This document shows positions 8,440-16,202 of a stretch of 64,000 nucleotides of DNA, one piece after another. A program made the position numbers and the translations under genes. Position 1 is the first letter of the stretch. Every line of letters starts with the position of its first letter. Under the pieces are notes generated by a model that worked only from the letters and a program-made list of their open reading frames with translations, did no database searches and was not told the origin of the DNA. Origin of the DNA: Armatimonadota bacterium (lineage in GTDB: Bacteria > Armatimonadota > Fimbriimonadia > Fimbriimonadales > ATM1); contig JAJPJR010000068.1 in NCBI GenBank assembly GCA_021324165.1, positions 35,493 to 99,492 of the forward strand. Direction: 5' to 3'.

Positions 8440-9015
8440 ATGCCGCCTCTTCGAGTGCTGATCGCCGACGACGACCCCCTGATTCGGCTCGATCTGAAGC
8501 AGATGCTGATCAACCTTGGCTACGAGGTGGTCGCCGAGGCAGGCGACGGCCAGGAGGCCGTGGATTTTGCCAAAGCGATGCGGCCCGACGTGTGCGTTTT
8601 GGATGTGAAGATGCCGCAGCGCGACGGAATCAGCGCGCTTTCTGAGATCGTTTCCGAACAGATCGCTCCGGTGATTCTGCTTACGGCATACAGCGACCGA
8701 GAACTGATTGACAGCGCGCGCGAGGCAGGCGCATTCGCTTATTTGGTGAAGCCTTTCAAGCCGAACGACCTACCTCCGGCGATCGAGGTTTCGGTGAGCC
8801 GGTATCGGCAGATGCACGATCTGCAAAAGCAGGTGCGCGGTTTGGAAGAGCGGATCGAGGCTCGCAAAGTCATTGAAAAAGCGAAGGGCCGGCTGATGCA
8901 GATCGAAGGCATCTCGGAGGCCGACGCGTATGCAAAGATTCAGCAGATAAGCATGCGGGAACGGATTTCGATGAAGACAGTTGCGGAACGGTTTTTGCAA
9001 CAGGAGGCAGAATGA
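8440..9015 (+). CDS. Response regulator with ANTAR RNA-binding output domain (PdtaR-like)
   Basis: The receiver domain (1-120) has the acidic pocket D10/D11/D12, phosphoacceptor D55 in CVLDVKMP, T82 and K104. A short coiled linker leads to an ANTAR domain (about 130-187: KVIEKAKGRLMQ...ISEADAYAKIQQ...SMKTVAERFL). ANTAR proteins bind paired hexaloop hairpins in nascent RNA and prevent termination when activated. The order closely resembles mycobacterial PdtaR. The TGA overlaps the ATG of the lipoprotein gene, so the regulator heads the transporter operon. No sensor kinase is nearby, and the RNA targets are not obvious in this window. Confidence 0.9.
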   Translation: MPPLRVLIADDDPLIRLDLKQMLINLGYEVVAEAGDGQEAVDFAKAMRPDVCVLDVKMPQRDGISALSEIVSEQIAPVILLTAYSDRELIDSAREAGAFAYLVKPFKPNDLPPAIEVSVSRYRQMHDLQKQVRGLEERIEARKVIEKAKGRLMQIEGISEADAYAKIQQISMRERISMKTVAERFLQQEAE

Positions 9016-9992
9016 ACAGAGTTTTTATTGCGCTTTTGATTGCGGCTTCGATCGCCGGCTGCAGCAGCAACACACCGAGCACCCAAACACAGCCGAAGTT
9101 CAAAGTTGCGCTGCTGACGCCTTCATCCGTCAACGACAGCGGATGGAGCGCTCTTGCCTACGACGGGTTGATGGGAATCAAACAGGAACTGGGAGCAGAA
9201 GTGAACAACGTGGTGGCCGCAACGCCCCAAGAGCGCCGCGATGCGATGCGCAGTTATGCGCAGCAAGGCTATAACCTGGTGATCGGCCACGGCTATGAAT
9301 ACAACCAAGACGGCATTGAAATCGGGCCCGATTTTCCGAAAACGGTGTTTGTGAGCTCGAGCGGAACCAAAACGGCGCCGAACGTGGGCACGTTTCGGTT
9401 CTACTTGGAACAGGGGATGTACCTGTTGGGAATGACGGCGGCGAAGATGTCAAAAACCGGGGTGATCGGGATGGTAGGCGGGCCTGAAGTTCCGAGCATC
9501 GAATCCACTTTTGTTGGATTCGAAGCCGGCGCTAAATCGGTTCGACCCGACATAAAAGTTTTGAAGGCGTACACCGGTTCCAACGACGACGTGAACAAAG
9601 CCAAGCAGCAGACTTTGGCGTTGATTGATCAGGGCGCCGATTTTATTATTCATCAAACGAACGCTGCGGCAGGAGGTGTGTTCGAAGCGTGCAAAGAGCG
9701 GCAGATTTTTGCATTCGGCACCAACAGCGATCAGACCAGCGCCGCGCCTGACACCGTTTTGGCGAGCGCGGTGATCATCGCAAAGCCTGCATTCATTCAG
9801 TTGGCGAAGGAGGTTCGCGCCGGAACGTATAAGGGCGAAGTGCGGCTTGTGGGAATGGACGTTGGGGCGATCGGCATCGCGTGGAATCCAGCTCTGAAAC
9901 CGCGGGTTCCGAAAGAGGTTTTAGACATGGTCGCCGATGCCGAGTCCAAAATGAAGAGCGGCGCTTTGGTTGCTCCGAAAAACGAGTTCTGA
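9012..9992 (+). CDS. BMP-family (PnrA/Med-like) substrate-binding lipoprotein
   Basis: This is the extracytoplasmic binding component of an ABC importer, 326 residues. A lipoprotein signal peptide ends in SIAGC (Cys17). The mature part has the BMP family pattern: FKVALLTPSSVNDSGW, then GYNLVIGHGYEY, PNVGTFRFYLEQGMYLLGMTA and VGMVGGPEVPSIESTFVGFEAG. Characterised BMP proteins such as PnrA bind purine nucleosides. AGGAGG lies just upstream of the ATG, which overlaps the stop of the ANTAR regulator (ATGA). The ATPase gene follows after 9 bases. The true ligand could be a nucleoside or a related heterocycle. Confidence 0.88.
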   Translation: MNRVFIALLIAASIAGCSSNTPSTQTQPKFKVALLTPSSVNDSGWSALAYDGLMGIKQELGAEVNNVVAATPQERRDAMRSYAQQGYNLVIGHGYEYNQDGIEIGPDFPKTVFVSSSGTKTAPNVGTFRFYLEQGMYLLGMTAAKMSKTGVIGMVGGPEVPSIESTFVGFEAGAKSVRPDIKVLKAYTGSNDDVNKAKQQTLALIDQGADFIIHQTNAAAGGVFEACKERQIFAFGTNSDQTSAAPDTVLASAVIIAKPAFIQLAKEVRAGTYKGEVRLVGMDVGAIGIAWNPALKPRVPKEVLDMVADAESKMKSGALVAPKNEF

Positions 9993-10001
9993 ACGCTCGA
10001 C

Positions 10002-11447
10002 ATGCAGCCGGCCGATCTTGAAGCGAGGCAGGTGAGCAAACGCTTCGGCGGCACGACGGCGCTTCGATCGGTTTCGCTCCGCATCGCACCGGGAACGATT
10101 CACGCTTTAGCTGGGGAAAACGGCGCCGGAAAGTCCACTCTCGTTTCGGTTCTTTCGGGCAATCTTCGTCCCGATTCGGGCGGGCTGCTGCTGAACGGTC
10201 AGCCTCTGCGGCTGAAGAGCGCGGCAGATGGCGAGGATGCAGGCATCTCGGTTGTGCACCAGCATTTCGCTTTGATTCCGGCGTTTTCGGTGGCAGAAAA
10301 CTTGGCGTTCGCGGCGCTTCGACGCGGCCCGTTTTTGTTGAACGCTGATGCGCTCGCAGCGGATGCGCTGCAATTTGCAGACAAATTAAAATGGAACGTA
10401 ACGCCGAGCGCAAAAGTTGCCGACCTGAGCGTGGGCGAAAAGCAGCGCATCGAAATTCTCCGCGCGCTTGCAACTTCCCCGCGGTTCGTTCTGTTCGATG
10501 AACCTACTGCCACATTGACGGCAGGCGAAGCGGATCAGTTATTTCAGGTGATGCGTTCGCTCGCTTCGGAAGGTGTGGGAGTGCTGTTCATTACGCATCG
10601 GCTTCGCGAAGCGCTTTCGGTGGCCGATCGGGTTTCGGTATTGAGAAAAGGTTCGATGGTTCTGAGTGAGATTCCAGCTTCCGAGCTCGATGAATCGAGC
10701 CTTGCGCGCGCGATGGTCGGCGATTTTCAAAGCGCAGCGCGCGGGTCGCACACCGCTGCAGGCGGTGATCAGATATCGGCGCAGAACGTCGTCGTTCAAG
10801 ATGCCGACAGAAGAAACGTTGTTGACGGTGCGAACCTTGCGGCGCCTTTCGGCGCGATTACCGGAATCGCCGGAGTAGACGGCAACGGCCAAACAGAATT
10901 CGCCGAGGCTCTTGCGGGTGTCCGCGGAATCTTTGCCGGAAGCATCACGATTCCAAGCGGCGCGGAGGTCGCTTACATTCCGCAGGATCGGGCGGTGGAC
11001 GGTCTGGCCCTCGATATGAGCATGCAGGACAACCTGATGATCCGCGGTCAGCGCAAGCCGAGCCTCGTTCGATTTGGATTTATCTCTTCGAGACGCAGAC
11101 GGGAGTGGTGCAGCAGGTTGATCGAGGAGTATGACGTGCGGGCGGAATCCATCAATCAAAGCGCGGGGTCGCTCTCGGGCGGCAATCAGCAGAAACTGAT
11201 CTTGGCGCGCGAGTTGGATTCGAACCCGGGTGTGATCGTCGCCGCCGACCCGACGCGGGGTCTCGATGTTCGGGCCGCAAACTTCGTTCGACAAAAACTG
11301 GTGGAGTGCGCCGCGGAAGGCCGATGTGTGATTCTGTTTTCTTCTGATTTGGACGAACTTTCCGAAATCGCAGACAAAGTTTTCGTGATGTCGCGCGGGC
11401 GGATTCTTGAAGGCGACGTCGCTTCTTTGATGGGTGGGGCAGTTTGA
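10002..11447 (+). CDS. Nucleoside/simple-sugar-type ABC transporter ATPase (two ABC domains)
   Basis: This 481-residue protein has two fused ABC domains, as in NupO/YufO and RbsA. Domain 1 has Walker A GENGAGKST (38-46), the variant signature LSVGEKQRIEILRAL and Walker B VLFDEPTATLT. Domain 2 has a degenerate Walker A (GVDGNGQTE, no Lys), an intact signature LSGGNQQKLILAREL and ADPTRGLD. One active and one degenerate site is usual for this subfamily. It energises the permeases encoded next; its TGA overlaps the next TTG start. Confidence 0.93.
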   Translation: MQPADLEARQVSKRFGGTTALRSVSLRIAPGTIHALAGENGAGKSTLVSVLSGNLRPDSGGLLLNGQPLRLKSAADGEDAGISVVHQHFALIPAFSVAENLAFAALRRGPFLLNADALAADALQFADKLKWNVTPSAKVADLSVGEKQRIEILRALATSPRFVLFDEPTATLTAGEADQLFQVMRSLASEGVGVLFITHRLREALSVADRVSVLRKGSMVLSEIPASELDESSLARAMVGDFQSAARGSHTAAGGDQISAQNVVVQDADRRNVVDGANLAAPFGAITGIAGVDGNGQTEFAEALAGVRGIFAGSITIPSGAEVAYIPQDRAVDGLALDMSMQDNLMIRGQRKPSLVRFGFISSRRRREWCSRLIEEYDVRAESINQSAGSLSGGNQQKLILARELDSNPGVIVAADPTRGLDVRAANFVRQKLVECAAEGRCVILFSSDLDELSEIADKVFVMSRGRILEGDVASLMGGAV

Positions 11448-12457
11448 AAAGGCAGTTGATTTTTTACGCATTGGCCGCGGCGATCGCTGCCGCTGCGTGC
11501 TTGATCTTTGGCGATTCCGTTTCGATCGCCGCGCGCGGAGCGTTTGCCGACAGTTTTGCCGTTCACCGCACGCTGGTTAAATCGGCGCCGCTTGCGCTGA
11601 CGGCAATCGGGCTGATCGTCGCGTGGCGCGGGGGGATGTTCAACATTGGCGGAGAAGGTCAGCTGCTGATGGGGGCGTTGGCATGCGCGCTGATCTACCG
11701 CCTCGCCCCGAATCTTCCGTTCGAAAGAGCCGCGCTGTTGGCAGGCTCGGCGATTGCCGGCGGAACGTATGCGCTGATTGCGGCAATTCTTTACACCAAG
11801 CGCGGAGTGAACATCGTGATCGGCACGATTCTGCTCAACTTCATCGCGATGCAGATTGTGAGTTACGCCGTGCGGGGGCCGCTGCAAGAACCGACGCACT
11901 CGATTCCGCAGACCGCCTCTCTGCCCCGCGAACTGATGTTTGGAAGGCCGAACCCTCAGACCGATCTGCACTGGGGTGTGCTGTTCGCGCCGGTTTTGGC
12001 GGTTGCTTGTTCCATCTGGCTGTTTCGAACTGCGCAAGGTTTTCGAATACGGCTTGTTGGGTCGAACTTCCGCGCGGCGCGTGCGGCGCGGATTGATGCG
12101 GACAAGCACCGAACGATCTGCATGGGAGTAAGCGGCGCAATCATCGGTTTGGCTGGTGGAATCGAGTTTCTTGGAACGACGGGTTATTTGTACGACGGCT
12201 TTTCTCCGGGCTGGGGGTTTTTGGGAATTCCGGTCGCGCTGCTTGGCGGGCTGCATCCTTTGGGGGCGTTAGCATCGGCGTTCGGTTTCGGCGCGATCAT
12301 CGCCGGAACGAAACAGTTGGAGGCCGCTGGCCGGGCGGACAGTTCGCTGGTGTTCGCAATCCAAGGCGCCGCATTGTTGTTGTTCATGCTGGCGCAGGCG
12401 GTGCGCACATCGTCTTTGCGGGCTTCGTCACGGATTGTCGAAGGATCGGATGCATGA
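11444..12457 (+). CDS. ABC transporter permease (NupP-like)
   Basis: This 337-residue membrane permease of the branched-chain/simple-sugar/nucleoside class has about 8-10 hydrophobic segments. Family hallmarks are APLALTAIGLIVAWRGGMFNIGGEGQLLMGA and RLVGSNFRAARAARID, the cytoplasmic loop that contacts the ATPase. The start is a TTG overlapping the TGA of the ATPase gene (TTGA). It forms a heterodimer with the next permease by analogy with NupPQ. Confidence 0.9.
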   Translation: MKRQLIFYALAAAIAAAACLIFGDSVSIAARGAFADSFAVHRTLVKSAPLALTAIGLIVAWRGGMFNIGGEGQLLMGALACALIYRLAPNLPFERAALLAGSAIAGGTYALIAAILYTKRGVNIVIGTILLNFIAMQIVSYAVRGPLQEPTHSIPQTASLPRELMFGRPNPQTDLHWGVLFAPVLAVACSIWLFRTAQGFRIRLVGSNFRAARAARIDADKHRTICMGVSGAIIGLAGGIEFLGTTGYLYDGFSPGWGFLGIPVALLGGLHPLGALASAFGFGAIIAGTKQLEAAGRADSSLVFAIQGAALLLFMLAQAVRTSSLRASSRIVEGSDA

Positions 12458-13335
12458 ACGAGGTTTTGGGGATTCTGTCGGCGATGCTCTCGATCGGAAC
12501 TCCGCTGATGATCGCCGCGTCGGGCGAAACGGTGCTGGAGCGTGCTGGCGTGCTGAACATCGGGCTTGAAGGTGTGATGCTGTGCAGCGCTTTCTTTGCG
12601 TTTTTAACGGATTCGGCAACGCACAGTCCGTGGCTCGGCTTGGCGGCAGGTGTGGTTTCGGCGGTTTTGTTGATGGCGGTCTCGTCGGCGTTCGTGATCA
12701 AGTTTGCGTGCGATCAAGTGGTGACCGGCACGGCGGTGAACCTCTTGTCTCTGGGAATCACGGGTTCGTTGTTTGCGTTCGCCTTTGGGAAGACCGGGAA
12801 ACTTGTGGCTGTGGAATCCGTGCCGAAAAACGAGGCGTTTCTTTCATTGAACCCTCTGATGCTGCTTGCCGCAGCCGCGCCATTATTTGCTTGGATTTTG
12901 TTGACGAAGACCCGCTGGGGACTCGCTGCGCGGGGATGCGGAGAGAGCCCCGAATCGGTTTCGGCGCTCGGTTTTTCGGTGATCAAGACGCGGCTTCAGG
13001 CATCCGGTTTTGCGGCGGTTTGTGCCGGGATTGCTGGATCGTATCTGACGATTGCTCAAACCAACTCTTTTGCGCCGAACATGACAGCCGGGATAGGGTT
13101 TGTGGTGCTGGCGGCGGTGACGTTTGGAAGGTGGAGCATCGCCGGAACCGTGTTCGCTTCGCTGTTGATCGCTTTGGGATATGGCGCGCAGTTTTGGCTG
13201 AAAGCGAAGCAGACAGCAATTCCTTATCAACTGTTCGACGCTCTGCCATACTTATCAGCGTTGATCGCGCTGATCTGTGCGGGCCGGTCGTCGTCCGCTC
13301 CAGCCAGCCTGGCGCGGCCGTTCTCGCCAAAATGA
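12454..13335 (+). CDS. ABC transporter permease (NupQ-like)
   Basis: This is the second permease of the importer, 293 residues with about 8 transmembrane helices. Hallmarks are LSIGTPLMIAASGETVLERAGVLNIGLEG near the start and the coupling loop TRWGLAARGCGESPESVSALGF. The ATG overlaps the TGA of the first permease (ATGA), and its own TGA overlaps the ATG of the pterin-synthase-like gene (ATGA). Confidence 0.9.
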   Translation: MNEVLGILSAMLSIGTPLMIAASGETVLERAGVLNIGLEGVMLCSAFFAFLTDSATHSPWLGLAAGVVSAVLLMAVSSAFVIKFACDQVVTGTAVNLLSLGITGSLFAFAFGKTGKLVAVESVPKNEAFLSLNPLMLLAAAAPLFAWILLTKTRWGLAARGCGESPESVSALGFSVIKTRLQASGFAAVCAGIAGSYLTIAQTNSFAPNMTAGIGFVVLAAVTFGRWSIAGTVFASLLIALGYGAQFWLKAKQTAIPYQLFDALPYLSALIALICAGRSSSAPASLARPFSPK

Positions 13336-14150
13336 AACTTACACGAAAAGTGTCGTTCTCGAGCGGACATCGTTACTGGCTCGATGACCTGACCGAACAG
13401 CAGAACCGCGCTCTGTTTGGGAAGTGGGCATCTCCTCATTATCACGGACACAACTACGAACTGTGGGCAACCATTGCGGGACAGATTGACCCGAAATCAG
13501 GCATGGTGATTAACATCAAGGTTCTGGATGGAATCTTGAAGGAGCGGATCGTTTCGAAGTTCGACCAGAAGAGCATCAATGATGAAGTACCGTTTTTTCG
13601 AAATGCGGCGCCGAGTTTGGAAAACCTGGTTAAGTTTTGCGCTGACGCGCTGGCCCAACTGCCGGAGGGAGTCAGGCTCACTCACCTTAGGCTGCAGGAA
13701 ACACCGAGACTGTGGGCCGAAAGAAACCTTGAAGGAGACAACGCCATGACAACCCTGACGCGGACGTATGAGTTTTGTGCATCGCATCGGCTGCACAATC
13801 CCGAGCTGAGCGACGAACAGAACGCTGCGCTGTTTGGCAAATGCAGCAACCCGAACGGCCACGGCCACAACTACATTTTGGAAGTTACAGTGACGGGCGA
13901 TGTGAATCCGACATCGGGAATGATGGTGGATCTTGGAAGAATGGATGCAGTTGTGAACGAGCTGGTGGTTGATTACCTGGATCACAAACATCTGAACCTT
14001 GACATCGAGGAGTTCAAACAGAAAATTCCGACTTCGGAAGAGGTAACCCGATTTGTGTTTGAAAGGCTCAATGACCGACTGCCCGCGAAGTTAGTTCGCG
14101 TGAGGCTGCACGAAACCGGACGGAACTCTTTCGAGTATGCGGTCGAGTGA
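13332..14150 (+). CDS. Tandem two-domain 6-pyruvoyl-tetrahydropterin synthase/QueD-like protein
   Basis: Two PTPS domains are joined in one frame (272 residues; single-domain enzymes have about 120-150). Domain 2 (139-272) looks complete and close to animal PTPS: zinc ligands H152, H177, H179; catalytic C171 in FGKCSNPNGHGHNY; D217-H218 and a C-terminal Glu in RLHETGRN. Domain 1 (1-~137) keeps zinc ligands H13, H38 and H40, but W32 replaces the catalytic Cys and Q79 replaces the catalytic His, so it is probably inactive. The enzyme class converts dihydroneopterin triphosphate to 6-pyruvoyl- or 6-carboxy-tetrahydropterin. The ATG overlaps the permease stop, so it belongs to the transporter operon. 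An internal ribosome site precedes M139. The 3' end overlaps the opposite gene by 60 bases. Confidence 0.88.
   Translation: MKLTRKVSFSSGHRYWLDDLTEQQNRALFGKWASPHYHGHNYELWATIAGQIDPKSGMVINIKVLDGILKERIVSKFDQKSINDEVPFFRNAAPSLENLVKFCADALAQLPEGVRLTHLRLQETPRLWAERNLEGDNAMTTLTRTYEFCASHRLHNPELSDEQNAALFGKCSNPNGHGHNYILEVTVTGDVNPTSGMMVDLGRMDAVVNELVVDYLDHKHLNLDIEEFKQKIPTSEEVTRFVFERLNDRLPAKLVRVRLHETGRNSFEYAVE
13732..13748 (+). promoter_or_regulatory. Internal Shine-Dalgarno and ATG before the second PTPS domain
   Basis: AAGGAG (13732-13737) lies eight bases before an in-frame ATG (13746-13748) that begins domain 2 exactly at its natural N-terminus (MTTLTRTYEF). The upstream frame stays open through it. This looks like the fossil start of a once separate second gene, and it may still yield the active domain alone. 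Confidence 0.6.
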
Positions 14151-15200
14151 GGGTTTTTGCACCACGCCCCGCCGGCCGTTTTTGTCAATCAACGAAGTTG
14201 GAAAGAAATCGCGAGCCGTGATCTTCACTCGTCCAAGCGGTTGAACGGGAGTTTCTAAATAGGTTGGAACTCCTTCCAAAATCGTCCATCCGCACAGCAG
14301 CCCGCCATCCTGCGAAAAACCTTTGCTCGAGACGATCTGCGCAAGAATCGCCATGCCCGACTTCACCTGTCCGATCAGGCTCACCGCATCGGGATTTGGA
14401 GCGCTTTCCAACGCCATGCAGTTTGCCGAGATTGTGTATGCACCGGATGCGACGGCCTGCACCGAAATCTCGCGCGGTTTTTCGGCGCGCAGTGCGGCGG
14501 TTGTTTCGCTGAGTTTGATCGCGGGGGAATTGGTGAATGCGCACGCGACAACGTCGGCATCGGCGCGCAGCCGAAATGTTTGCGTCGAACCTTTGTCGAG
14601 TTTGTCTTGACCTTCGAGGGTGAGCCGCACAATCCGGATCGGCTTGTTCCACGGCAGTGATTCACCGCCCTCGAGAATCAGTTTTAGCGTGTGCCCGCCG
14701 GGAGCAGCGTTTTCCGGCAGACGCCAATATCCGGCGAGGGATGATCCGAATTCGAACGTGAGCGGCGCGTTTGCATCGAGCAGGATTTTTTGGATGCGAT
14801 TCAGGCCGGTTCCGATCACGCGGATTAGATCGTTTGCGCAGCCTGTTTCCGAGATCTTTTGAATCTGCGTCGGCGCCGAGCCTTCACAATTCAGAGCGGC
14901 GAGAGATGGAAATGCGAGCGTGCCGCTCCCAACCGCAATGGGGATGAGTCCTTGACGATCGGTGGGCGTCCAGTCAAAAGACCCGTCTGCCCGTGTTGTG
15001 ATTCTTTGGCCGTTCAGTTCGATGCTGCGGGGCGAGTCAACGCGCACCCACCTGCACCGTTCGAGCACCATCACCCTGCCCGTTAACGTTCCGCCGCACC
15101 TGCCCGCTTCGGGAAGCAGAAGATAGGTCTGCCTTTGGAGAGCGGCGGTGAGCAGAAGCGAAGCAAGCATAGCTGCGGAATGTCGTATTCTATCCGGCAT
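14091..15200 (-). CDS. Secreted protein of unknown function
   Basis: I do not recognise a family. From the ATG at 15200 the N-terminus is a plausible signal peptide (MPDRIRH, then a hydrophobic stretch AAMLASLLLTAAL). The ~340-residue remainder is rich in beta-prone, Ig-like segments (GTLTGRVMVLERCRWVRVD, IRVIGTGLNRIQKILLDANAPL). Cysteines are few and scattered, which hints at disulfides. A later ATG at 15170 is the alternative start: it fits the TAGAAT element at 15192-15187 but loses the charged N-region. The 3' end overlaps the PTPS gene by 60 bases. It is divergent from the oxidoreductase gene. Confidence 0.6.
   Translation of the reverse strand: MPDRIRHSAAMLASLLLTAALQRQTYLLLPEAGRCGGTLTGRVMVLERCRWVRVDSPRSIELNGQRITTRADGSFDWTPTDRQGLIPIAVGSGTLAFPSLAALNCEGSAPTQIQKISETGCANDLIRVIGTGLNRIQKILLDANAPLTFEFGSSLAGYWRLPENAAPGGHTLKLILEGGESLPWNKPIRIVRLTLEGQDKLDKGSTQTFRLRADADVVACAFTNSPAIKLSETTAALRAEKPREISVQAVASGAYTISANCMALESAPNPDAVSLIGQVKSGMAILAQIVSSKGFSQDGGLLCGWTILEGVPTYLETPVQPLGRVKITARDFFPTSLIDKNGRRGVVQKPSLDRILERVPSGFVQPHAN
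15186..15192. promoter_or_regulatory. Candidate bidirectional -10 element
   Basis: TATTCTA reads TATTCT on plus (toward the ATG at 15205) and TAGAAT on minus (toward the ATG at 15170). One near-symmetric sequence could serve both divergent genes. This holds only if the minus gene starts at 15170 rather than 15200. Confidence 0.35.
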
Positions 15201-15204
15201 CGGA

Positions 15205-16170
15205 ATGAAAGTTGGGATTTTGGGCTGCGGCGGCATGGGGCGGGTGCATGCTCGGCATTACGCGAAGATGGACGTGCAGTTGGGCGCGTTCGACATCTCG
15301 GCTTCGGCGATGGAAGAGTTCGCCGCGAGCACGTCGGCAAAAACGTTCGGGAACGAATCCGAGCTTTTTGAATGGGCCGATGTGGTGGACATGTGCATCC
15401 CGACGCACGTACATTTTGCGGCCGCGGTGAACTGCATTTCGGCGGGCAAGCCGATCCTTTTGGAAAAGCCGATGTGCAGGAACCTGCGGGAATGCGCTCA
15501 ACTGATCGAGCAGTCGGAAAAGCGGAACGTGCCCGTGATGCCCGCGCAGGTTGTACGGTACTTTCCCGAATTCCGAAAGGCGCGGGACTTGGTGGTTCAA
15601 GGCGAAATCGGATCTCCGGCGGCGATCAGAACGCGCCGCGGAGGAAAATATCCGCACGGCGGAACCACATGGTTCGGCGAGTTTTCGAAATCCGGCGGGA
15701 TTCTCCTCGATCTGCTGATTCACGACTTTGATTGGCTCAGGTGGACGTTCGGCGAAGTCGAGCGGGTTTTCGCGCAATCGCTGACTTTGAGCGAACGAAC
15801 CGGTATTGATTACGCACTCGTAACGCTCACCATGCGCTCGGGCGCGGTTGCGCATTGCGAGGGCACATGGGCCGATCCCGGAGGGTTTCGAACGGCATTC
15901 GAAGTGTGCGGCAGCGGAGGAATGATCGAGTGGGACAGCAGAAACGTGGCGAGTTTGCGCACGCATTTGTACGGGTCTTCGGCGTCAGAAAGTCCGTTGG
16001 CGCAGGCCGACGATCCTTACTTCCGGCAGCTTTCTGATTTCTTGGGCGCCGTGAGAGACAGCCGCCCGATGCCGGTGAGCGCGCTCGACGGAGCGATGGC
16101 GGTTTCGGTTGCCGAAGCGGCGATTGAATCGAACCGGACGGGCCGCGCAGTTGCGCCTGCGGCTCCGTAG
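15205..16170 (+). CDS. Gfo/Idh/MocA-family NAD(P)-dependent oxidoreductase
   Basis: This 321-residue protein has an N-terminal Rossmann fold (MKVGILGCGGMGRVHARHY) and the family EKP motif (ILLEKPMCRN), whose Lys takes part in catalysis. The C-terminal beta-sheet domain includes GGILLDLLIHDFDWLRWTFG. Members oxidise or reduce sugars, inositols and related polyols. I chose the ATG at 15205 because it starts the Rossmann strand; a longer in-frame start at 15148 would overlap the divergent gene. The next gene encodes a secreted glycosidase-like protein, so carbohydrate use is likely. The exact substrate is not visible. Confidence 0.9.
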   Translation: MKVGILGCGGMGRVHARHYAKMDVQLGAFDISASAMEEFAASTSAKTFGNESELFEWADVVDMCIPTHVHFAAAVNCISAGKPILLEKPMCRNLRECAQLIEQSEKRNVPVMPAQVVRYFPEFRKARDLVVQGEIGSPAAIRTRRGGKYPHGGTTWFGEFSKSGGILLDLLIHDFDWLRWTFGEVERVFAQSLTLSERTGIDYALVTLTMRSGAVAHCEGTWADPGGFRTAFEVCGSGGMIEWDSRNVASLRTHLYGSSASESPLAQADDPYFRQLSDFLGAVRDSRPMPVSALDGAMAVSVAEAAIESNRTGRAVAPAAP

Positions 16171-16183
16171 CGCGGGATGCCGC

Positions 16184-16192
16184 TGGTAGTCT
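16184..16192 (+). promoter_or_regulatory. Extended -10 element for the gene at 16203
   Basis: TGGTAGTCT ends 10 bases before the GTG start at 16203, with no Shine-Dalgarno between. The arrangement resembles TGGTAGAAT at 8420-8428 and suggests a nearly leaderless transcript. Confidence 0.4.
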
Positions 16193-16202
16193 AATACTCG
16201 CA

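Noticed and set aside
12582..13331. Upstream extension of the PTPS reading frame through the permease gene
   Set aside because: The frame is open but overlaps a clear permease in another frame; the ATG at 13332 overlapping the permease stop is the real start.
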